Origin: Chitinophagales bacterium
GTDB lineage: Bacteria > Bacteroidota > Bacteroidia > Chitinophagales > UBA10324
Length of the DNA stretch: 7,388 bases
Assembly (NCBI GenBank): GCA_026786335.1
Contig: JAJAYG010000354.1
Coordinates: forward strand, 1-7,388
Direction: 5' to 3'
Shown here: one piece after another, positions 1 to 6,347 of the stretch
Layout of the letters: each line of letters opens with the position of its first letter
How positions within the stretch are numbered: the first letter of the stretch is position 1
Position numbers and translations under genes: made by a program
The notes under the pieces: model-generated
Told to the model about the DNA's origin: nothing
The model's input: only the letters and a program-made list of their open reading frames with translations
The model's database searches: none

Positions 1-2456
1 ACATCAAACACCACGATCTTGTTATGCTTTACTTTTTTAACTGCTTTAATTTCTTTTCCATCAACAAAAACTTTGGCGACGGAGAAAGGCAGGCCATAAA
101 TTTTGATGCGGTAGTTTTGATAGCGAGGTGTAAACATTCCTTCAATACTCTGCAATATCAATAAGCTTTTTTCAGTTCCAAGTGTTTCAAATTTTTTCTC
201 CGAATAAATTTCCTGCTCATAGCCGAAGGTATCGCCATTGTCTTCAAACAAAAAGGAATTTACATGGTAAGGGGCAAAATAAACATTGAGCAACATCACA
301 TCAATTTCATGTTCATCAACATATTGCATTACGGGTGCTTCGGGAATTACAGCTCCTGCTTTTACAAAAATCGGCATTGATTCCAGAGGTGAATCTATGT
401 AGTGAGTTTGATTGCCCTGGTACACTTGAAAATTCCAGAAGTTATACCACAACCCTTTTGGTAAATAAACTTCGCGTGAAGTTGCTCCATATTCTAAAAT
501 TGGTGCTACCAATAATTTATCTCCGAAAACAAATTGATCATCGCGCGAAAAATTTTCTGTTACCTCTTGCTCCATCATTGCTATTGAGCGAAGCATTGGA
601 AAATTGTAGCGGCTGTTTTCCCAAAAAACAGAGTAGATGTACGGAATTAGTTTATACCTGAGTTCAATAAATATTTTTACAATCTCTTCATATTTTTTTC
701 CAAAAGTCCATGGTTCACGTTCTCTTGTATCGCCTGCACTGTGCACCCGCATAAATGGTGAGAAGACACCAAACTGAATCCATCTTGTGTAAAGTTCACC
801 ATCGGGTTCGCCGGTAAATCCTCCAATATCAGACCCTGCAAATGAAACACCCGACATGCTTAACCGTTGCATCATTTGCACAGCTAATTTTAAATGATCC
901 CATGTTGCATGGTTATCGCCGGTCCAAGTTGATGAATAGCGTTGCATGCCTGCATAACCCGAACGTGTAATGGTGAATGGTCTTTTATTCTTCATCAGTT
1001 TTTTTAATCCATCATAAGTTGCACGCACCATTTGCATTCCATAAACATTGTGCGCTTTGCGATGCGAACCGCGATAGCCATCATAGTTATGGCGGACATC
1101 TAATGGAAATGTTCCAAGGCCAAAAACTGCTGGCTCATTCATATCAGTCCAAATACCTGCAACACCTTGCGCAACTAATTCCTTAAATAATGTGCCCCAC
1201 CATTCGCGAACTTTCGGATTGGTAAAATCGGGAAACTGACAGCGGCCGGGCCAAACATTTCCTTCCATAAAATAATCATCACTTCTTCGGCAGAAATATT
1301 TCTGTTCTTTTCCTTCTTTAAAAACCCAATAGTTATCATCCATTTTTATTCCGGGGTCAATAATGGCAACCACTTTAAAGCCGGTTTGCATTAAATCATC
1401 AATCAATTTTTTGGGGTTCGGAAAATATTTTTTGTTCCATGTAAAACACCGGTAGCCATCCATGTAATCTATATCGAAGTGAATTACATCGCAGGGTACT
1501 TTTTTATCGCGAAATGTTTTGGTAAGTTCTTTAACTTTCTTCTCGGGAAAATATCCCCACCGCGACATTTGAAAACCTAAAGCCCATTTGGGTGGCATTG
1601 GATGTGAGCCGGTGAGTTCGCAATAACGCTTTACTACATCCATCATGTGCGGACCGTGAATGTAGTAGTACTGCATCTCGCCGCCATCGGCCCAAAAACT
1701 TATTTGATGATTACTTTCTTTCCCAAAATCAAAAAAAGTTTTGAAAGTATTGTCAAAAAATATTCCGTAACTTTTGTTGCTATGAATACCGATGTAAAAA
1801 GGAATATTTTTATAGAGCGGGTCTGTTTCTCTATGAAAATTGTAAGCATCGGTTCCCCATGTTTGAACACGCTTGCCGAGCAAATCAAGATCCATTGGCT
1901 TATCGCCCAAACCAAAAAAATGTTCACCCGGCTGATATTTTTTTGTTGCATAAACATAATAACCGCCAAATTCTGAATGCTCTTCCCAATGCATTGGAGC
2001 ATGATCTTCATTGATCACATTCTCATCTAAATCAACAAAAGCAATTCTGAAATCTGATTTATATATTCGGCAGGAAACTGTGTTGGTTGAAACTGAATAA
2101 TATTCTTCGGCTGTTGTTGCATCAATTCTGGTTACATGCATTGGCTTATCTGCAAGCGCATAACTGAACTCATCAAGAAACTGCGACAGCGGTGCTACAC
2201 GTACCCTTATAATTTCATCGCTCACAACCTTTACCTCCACTTCACTCACGCCATCTGAAAAATAAAACCTGTTCCCTTTAGAAATCATTTGTTTTACCTC
2301 TCTCAAATATTGTTTTGTAATTGGTTCAAGAACATTCAGTGGAACATCAGTATGTTGAATTTCATCAACAAAATTCAGGTCTTCATTTTCAATAATGATC
2401 TCGATCTGGTTCTCTTTAAAACTTTCTTCTGTTCTTATTATTTCATCTGGGTGCAT
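1..2456 (-). CDS. Glycoside hydrolase family 31 alpha-glucosidase (3' end beyond window)
   Basis: Retaining exo-acting alpha-glucosidase that releases glucose from the non-reducing end of alpha-glucans. About 818 codons are visible without interruption, close to full length for the family. Order of domains: an N-terminal beta-sandwich (roughly residues 50-280, with HFFGLGDKP typical of the family), a TIM barrel from about residue 288 (PPKWALGFQMSRWGY), then C-terminal beta domains including a DUF5110-like part (FEDNGDTFGY near residue 739). Catalytic residues can be read: nucleophile D438 in WTDMNEP and acid/base D514 in WTGDNH. Substrate-site motifs DIDYMD (328-333), TRSGYAG and FMRVHS are also present. 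The DMNEP form points to alpha-glucosidase rather than alpha-xylosidase. The ATG at 2456 is chosen because no ATG lies between it and the upstream in-frame stop. The N-terminus (MHPDEIIRTE) is hydrophilic with no signal peptide, so the enzyme is inferred to be cytoplasmic. No SusC/SusD or other sugar gene is visible nearby. The exact substrate cannot be read from sequence. Confidence 0.96.
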   Translation of the reverse strand, partial: MHPDEIIRTEESFKENQIEIIIENEDLNFVDEIQHTDVPLNVLEPITKQYLREVKQMISKGNRFYFSDGVSEVEVKVVSDEIIRVRVAPLSQFLDEFSYALADKPMHVTRIDATTAEEYYSVSTNTVSCRIYKSDFRIAFVDLDENVINEDHAPMHWEEHSEFGGYYVYATKKYQPGEHFFGLGDKPMDLDLLGKRVQTWGTDAYNFHRETDPLYKNIPFYIGIHSNKSYGIFFDNTFKTFFDFGKESNHQISFWADGGEMQYYYIHGPHMMDVVKRYCELTGSHPMPPKWALGFQMSRWGYFPEKKVKELTKTFRDKKVPCDVIHFDIDYMDGYRCFTWNKKYFPNPKKLIDDLMQTGFKVVAIIDPGIKMDDNYWVFKEGKEQKYFCRRSDDYFMEGNVWPGRCQFPDFTNPKVREWWGTLFKELVAQGVAGIWTDMNEPAVFGLGTFPLDVRHNYDGYRGSHRKAHNVYGMQMVRATYDGLKKLMKNKRPFTITRSGYAGMQRYSSTWTGDNHATWDHLKLAVQMMQRLSMSGVSFAGSDIGGFTGEPDGELYTRWIQFGVFSPFMRVHSAGDTREREPWTFGKKYEEIVKIFIELRYKLIPYIYSVFWENSRYNFPMLRSIAMMEQEVTENFSRDDQFVFGDKLLVAPILEYGATSREVYLPKGLWYNFWNFQVYQGNQTHYIDSPLESMPIFVKAGAVIPEAPVMQYVDEHEIDVMLLNVYFAPYHVNSFLFEDNGDTFGYEQEIYSEKKFETLGTEKSLLILQSIEGMFTPRYQNYRIKIYGLPFSVAKVFVDGKEIKAVKKVKHNKIVVFD

Positions 2457-2480
2457 AGGGTTCAATGATAAAACATTTTT

Positions 2481-2509
2481 CAAAAATCCTAACGAATAAA
2501 TGTGACAAA
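2481..2509 (-). promoter_or_regulatory. Possible Bacteroidota-type promoter for the alpha-glucosidase gene
   Basis: Read on the minus strand, TTTG (2509-2506) is followed after 17 bases by GATTTTTG (2488-2481). This is one mismatch from the Bacteroidota -7 consensus TAnnTTTG, and the spacing is slightly shorter than the usual 19 or so. The -7 element ends 24 bases before the ATG at 2456, which would give a short leader. AT-rich DNA makes such matches common, so this is only a candidate. Confidence 0.25.
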
Positions 2510-2601
2510 GTTTTTAACGGAACTTTCTTCTCTTCTCTGTTTTCAATTAACCCTTCTTTAACGCTTATTTGCGGCTACCAATCAACCGGAGTAACAATTA
2601 G

Positions 2602-3015
2602 TTGTATTTTTGTGACAATAAATTTTCACTGAAACAATCATTCTCCATATTACTAAGTACACTGCTGCTGATTGCTACAGTAGGTTTTACATTCAATGTG
2701 CAAACCTGCTTGATGAGCAATCAATCAAAGATCACTTTGCAAGCTTCTAATGATTGTTGCGCAAGCAATACAATGCCTGATGGTTGTTGCAAAAATGAAT
2801 CGCGTACAATTAAGCTCGCGGTTGACTTCAGAGCTACTTCAGTTTCTCAACTTCCTTCACTCACCCAACATTTTGTTTCAATCCTTTTTGGGGAATCAGA
2901 AAATTTATTTGCGGGTAATCATAACGCCGCTGCATTAAATGTTTGTAATCCTCATGGTCCGCCGGGTTCACCGCCTCAAGGATATTATATTCTGTTTCGC
3001 ACTATCCTCATTTGA
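2602..3015 (+). CDS. Small exported cysteine-rich protein, HYC_CC_PP-like, likely linked to metal efflux
   Basis: The frame encodes up to 137 residues. Residues 10-34 form a hydrophobic signal peptide or membrane anchor (KQSFSILLSTLLLIATVGFT). The exported part has C36, the pairs C52-C53 and C62-C63, and C115, followed by a proline-rich tail with PP at 120-121 and 124-125, ending FRTILI. This architecture (signal segment, a Cys just after it, a CC region, a C-terminal PP, and a hydrophobic last few residues) matches the small Bacteroidota family known as HYC_CC_PP. That assignment is from memory and the 'HYC' triplet here is QTC. The molecular role of the family is not established. Paired cysteines beside a copper/silver-type pump suggest periplasmic metal binding, which is inference. 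The start is unclear: a TAG stop sits directly before the TTG at 2602, there is no in-frame ATG before residue 38, and CTG at 2629 would give a clean signal peptide beginning MKQSFSILL. A GGAG at 2588-2591 lies 10 bases before the TTG. Confidence 0.72.
   Translation: MYFCDNKFSLKQSFSILLSTLLLIATVGFTFNVQTCLMSNQSKITLQASNDCCASNTMPDGCCKNESRTIKLAVDFRATSVSQLPSLTQHFVSILFGESENLFAGNHNAAALNVCNPHGPPGSPPQGYYILFRTILI
2605..2612 (+). promoter_or_regulatory. Candidate -7 element (TATTTTTG) before the small Cys-rich gene
   Basis: TATTTTTG matches the Bacteroidota -7 consensus TAnnTTTG exactly and is followed by TGACAATAAA. No good TTTG -33 element is found about 19-21 bases upstream, which weakens the call. 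If it is used, transcription would start near 2618 and the TTG at 2602 would lie outside the mRNA, making a start at CTG 2629 more likely. Confidence 0.35.
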
Positions 3016-3060
3016 TCTTCTTCTTTAGCAATGTGATTTTTCTTAAAGAATTTTCACAAA

Positions 3061-3109
3061 GTTGAACACTCCGCACTTTAATTAAGCGCTGATTTCTGTT
3101 GAGTTCAAC
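3061..3109. repeat. Inverted repeat GTTGAAC / GTTCAAC upstream of the pump gene
   Basis: GTTGAAC at 3061-3067 and its exact reverse complement GTTCAAC at 3103-3109 are separated by 35 bases. The pairing does not extend on either side. Between them lies the palindrome TTAATTAA (3078-3085), overlapping AGCGCT (3085-3090). The repeat sits about 75 bases before the pump start, where an operator would be expected, but a 7-base match at this distance may be chance. No recognisable -7/-33 promoter pair was found in 3016-3185, so the pump gene may be transcribed from the promoter of the small upstream gene. Confidence 0.3.
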
Positions 3110-3185
3110 AATTTTATTGCAATTATCAATGCTTATTTTTTTATTCAGCAAGAATGAAAAAAATTAGTTAGGAAAACAAATCATC

Positions 3186-6100
3186 ATGATAGAAAAAATT
3201 ATTTCACTCGCATTGCGAAACAGAATGATCGTTCTGTTGTGTGCGGGATTATTGCTTGTCTTCGGCTTTTTTGCAATACAGAAAAACCCGATTGATGCCA
3301 TCCCCGATCTATCGGAAAATCAAGTAATCGTTTTTACTGAATGGATGGGGCGAGCGCCGCAAGTAATCGAAGACCAGATCACATACCCGCTTGTTACAAA
3401 CCTTCAGGGAATTCCGAAAGTGAAAAACATTCGTGCAACATCAATGTTCGGGATGAGTTTCGTTTACATTATTTTCAATGATGATGTAGATATCTATTGG
3501 GGCCGTTCGAGGGTTCTTGAAAGATTGAACTATGCACAGCGACTGCTTCCTGAAAATGTTACCCCAACTCTTGGCCCCGATGGAACCGGTGTAGGTCACG
3601 TACTCTGGTACACACTTGATGCAAAAGGAATTGATTTAGGTGAGCAGCGTGCACTGCAGGATTGGTACATAAAGTTTGCATTGCAAACAGTACCGGGTGT
3701 GAGTGAAGTTGCTTCCTTCGGTGGTTTCGAAAAGCAATACCAAATTACGATTGACCCCAATAAACTTCAATACTACCACATCATGCTCGGTGATGTTTTG
3801 AAAGCAGTGGCGTTAAATAACAATGATGTTGGAGGAAGAAAATTTGAGATAAATGATATGAGTTTTATTATTCGCGGTTTAGGATATGTAAAAAATATTC
3901 GTGATGTAGAAAATATTCCAATCGGTAGTGATCAATCAATTTCAATAAAAATAAAAGATGTTGCAACTGTGCAAATGGGAGGCGATTTGCGGCTCGGAAT
4001 TTTTGACGAAAATGGTGAAGGAGAAGCAGTAGGCGGAATTGTGGTGATGCGTTACAATGAGAATGCCGATAAGGTGATACGCGATGTAAAAGCTAAAATG
4101 CTTGAGGTAGAAAAAGGATTGCCTGCCGGAGTAACATTCAAATTCGCATACGACAGAAGTACTTTGATTGAGGCGGCAATCGGCTCAGTTAAAAAAACTT
4201 TGATAGAAGTAATGATCATTGTTTGTGCAGTCGTTTTACTTTTTCTTTTCAACTGGCGCAGTGCTTTTAGCATCATTATTCAAATACCAATAACAGTTGC
4301 AGCAAGTTTTATTCTGCTCAATGCATTCGGCTTTTCATCCAACATAATGTCACTCACCGGAATTGCTCTTGCCATTGGTGTAATCGTTGACAATGGAATT
4401 ATTATGGTCGAGAATTCTTACCGGCATCTTGCAGAACATTCGCAGGGAAATAAAATTGACAATGAAACACGATTGCAAATTATTGAGCGCGCATGCAAAC
4501 AGGTATCGCGGGGGGTATTTTTTTCTACGCTCATTATTGTGATTTCATTTCTGCCTGTATTTCTTCTTACGGGGCAGGAAGGAAAACTTTTTCATCCGCT
4601 TGCTTACACAAAAACTTTCATACTGGCTATTGATGCAATTTTAGTAATCACACTTGCACCGGTTTTAATTTCATATTTTTTGAAAGGGAAATTTAAACCC
4701 GAGAGCAAAAATCCAATTACACGAACGCTGGAAAAAGTTTACACTCCTATTATTGAGTGGTGTATGACGTGGAGAAAAACCACCATCGGCATCAACCTGA
4801 TTGCCTTACTTATTTCCATTCCAATTATTATGAAAATGGGAACTGAATTTATGCCGCCGCTTGATGAAGGCGCTATTCTTTTTATGCCGGTAACATTACC
4901 CGATGTTTCGAATGCAGAAGTAAAAAGAATTCTGCAGGTGCAGGATAAAATAATCAAATCAATTCCTGAAGTAAAAAATGTTTTAGGCAAAGCCGGCAGA
5001 GCAAATACGGCAACCGATAACTCCCCCATCAGCATGATTGAAACAATCATTGAACTGAAACCAAAACAGGAATGGAGAGCAGGAATTTCAAAAGATGACA
5101 TCATCAATGAATTGAATTCTAAAATTCAAATTCCCGGAGTAATCAATGGATTTACACAGCCCATCATCAATCGCATCAACATGCTTTCAACAGGAATTAG
5201 AACTGATGTGGGCGTAAAAGTTTTCGGTCAAAACCTCGACTCCATTCAAGTGCTTGCGCAAAAAATTAAAACAGCATTAGAAGGAACTGAAGGTATAAAA
5301 GATATCTATGTTGATCCCATCACCGGCGGAAAATATCTCGATATCAAAATCAATAAAGATGAAATTGGTCGATACGGTTTAAGTGTTGATGATGTAAACA
5401 TGGTGATTGAATCGGCACTCGGTGGAACTAAACTCACCACCACCATTGAAGGCCGCCAGCGCTTTAGTGTGAATGCACGCTTCGCACAAGATTATCGCAG
5501 CAGCATTGACGACATCAAACGATTACAAATTCAAACACCAAAATATGGTGCTATACCGCTTTCATCCATTGCCGAAATAAATCTTACTGAGGGACCAGCC
5601 ATGATCAACTCAGAAAATGCACTGCTGCGCGGAACAGTTTTGTTTAATGTGCGTGATCGCGATATGGGCAGCACGGTTAAAGAAGCACAAGCAAAACTGA
5701 ATTCGATGATGCAGAAAATGCCGAAAGGATATTTTATTGAATGGAGCGGGCAATGGGAAAATGAAATTCGTGCCACACAAACTTTGAAAATGATTTTGCC
5801 TCTGGTTCTGCTGTTGATTTTTCTTTTACTCTACTTCGCCTTCAAATCAATTCGCGAAGCATTCTTTCAACTCATCACACTTCCGTTTGCACTCATCGGT
5901 GGGGTGTTCATGATTTATTTCTACCAGGTAAATCTTTCTGTTGCTGTAGCGGTAGGTTTTATTGCGCTGTTTGGTATTGCTGTTGAAACCGGAATTGTAA
6001 TGGTAATTTATTTGAATGATGCCATGCAACAACTGGTTGCAGCAAAAGGAAATTCTCGAGACACCATTTCAAAAGCCGATCTGCGTGAATATGTAATACA

Positions 6101-6347
6101 TGGTGCTGCAAAAAGATTACGCCCGAAGTTGATGACTGTTTCTGTTGCACTCTTCGGTTTAATTCCTGTACTGTGGTCACATGGTGTTGGCAGTGATGTA
6201 ATGAAACCAATTGTGTTGCCCATGATTGGCGGTGTAATCACCTCCTCCACTTTTATACTTCTGGTAACTCCTCTTATCTTTTTAATGATCAAAGAATATG
6301 AACTCAAAAAATTTGGAAAAATCGATGTGCCTGAAATCAAACATTAA
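3186..6347 (+). CDS. cusA: CusA-type heavy-metal efflux RND pump (HME family), likely Cu(I)/Ag(I)
   Basis: Inner-membrane proton-driven pump of a tripartite system that moves metal ions from the periplasm or cytoplasm out through a TolC-type channel. At 1053 residues it is full length (E. coli CusA has 1047). TM1 spans about 13-32, a large periplasmic region follows, TM2-TM6 lie at about 337-498, TM7 near 530-550, a second periplasmic region follows, and TM8-TM12 run from about 869 to 1035. The TM4 motif ALAIGVIVDNGIIMVEN places D402 and E409 at the proton-relay positions (CusA D405). It lacks the extra Asp of the CzcA-type DFG motif. The CusA metal-site methionines M573, M623 and M672 correspond to M567 (LFMPVTLP), M617 (ISMIET) and M666 (INMLSTG), and the channel methionines M391 and M1009 to M388 and M1006. 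CusA numbering is from memory. The ATG at 3186 has a weak AGGA (3170-3173) 12 bases upstream. The 3' end overlaps the channel gene by 23 bases. Divalent ions remain possible, since substrate is inferred from motifs only. Confidence 0.96.
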   Translation: MIEKIISLALRNRMIVLLCAGLLLVFGFFAIQKNPIDAIPDLSENQVIVFTEWMGRAPQVIEDQITYPLVTNLQGIPKVKNIRATSMFGMSFVYIIFNDDVDIYWGRSRVLERLNYAQRLLPENVTPTLGPDGTGVGHVLWYTLDAKGIDLGEQRALQDWYIKFALQTVPGVSEVASFGGFEKQYQITIDPNKLQYYHIMLGDVLKAVALNNNDVGGRKFEINDMSFIIRGLGYVKNIRDVENIPIGSDQSISIKIKDVATVQMGGDLRLGIFDENGEGEAVGGIVVMRYNENADKVIRDVKAKMLEVEKGLPAGVTFKFAYDRSTLIEAAIGSVKKTLIEVMIIVCAVVLLFLFNWRSAFSIIIQIPITVAASFILLNAFGFSSNIMSLTGIALAIGVIVDNGIIMVENSYRHLAEHSQGNKIDNETRLQIIERACKQVSRGVFFSTLIIVISFLPVFLLTGQEGKLFHPLAYTKTFILAIDAILVITLAPVLISYFLKGKFKPESKNPITRTLEKVYTPIIEWCMTWRKTTIGINLIALLISIPIIMKMGTEFMPPLDEGAILFMPVTLPDVSNAEVKRILQVQDKIIKSIPEVKNVLGKAGRANTATDNSPISMIETIIELKPKQEWRAGISKDDIINELNSKIQIPGVINGFTQPIINRINMLSTGIRTDVGVKVFGQNLDSIQVLAQKIKTALEGTEGIKDIYVDPITGGKYLDIKINKDEIGRYGLSVDDVNMVIESALGGTKLTTTIEGRQRFSVNARFAQDYRSSIDDIKRLQIQTPKYGAIPLSSIAEINLTEGPAMINSENALLRGTVLFNVRDRDMGSTVKEAQAKLNSMMQKMPKGYFIEWSGQWENEIRATQTLKMILPLVLLLIFLLLYFAFKSIREAFFQLITLPFALIGGVFMIYFYQVNLSVAVAVGFIALFGIAVETGIVMVIYLNDAMQQLVAAKGNSRDTISKADLREYVIHGAAKRLRPKLMTVSVALFGLIPVLWSHGVGSDVMKPIVLPMIGGVITSSTFILLVTPLIFLMIKEYELKKFGKIDVPEIKH

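Noticed and set aside
335..1186. Open frames at 335-661 and 977-1186 on the plus strand
   Set aside because: They are antisense to the alpha-glucosidase coding region, which is continuous and carries the catalytic motifs in this interval.
1647..1976. Open frame of 109 codons on the plus strand, and a 103-codon frame on the minus strand at 1700-2011
   Set aside because: Both lie inside the alpha-glucosidase gene in other frames. The real frame there gives continuous family motifs, and these translations resemble nothing known.
2750..2938. 62-codon ATG-initiated frame inside the small Cys-rich gene
   Set aside because: The overlapping frame carries the signal peptide, paired cysteines and PP tail of a recognisable family. 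This one has no such features.
3021..3054. Hairpin TTCTTTA...TAAAGAA followed by TTTT after the small Cys-rich gene, as a possible terminator
   Set aside because: The stem is 7 bp with only one G-C pair, the loop is 16 bases and the T-run is four, so it is too weak to call a Rho-independent terminator.
4052..6340. Several minus-strand open frames of 61-122 codons opposite the pump gene
   Set aside because: They mirror the codon structure of a full-length, well-conserved CusA-type gene and show no domain or signal of their own.
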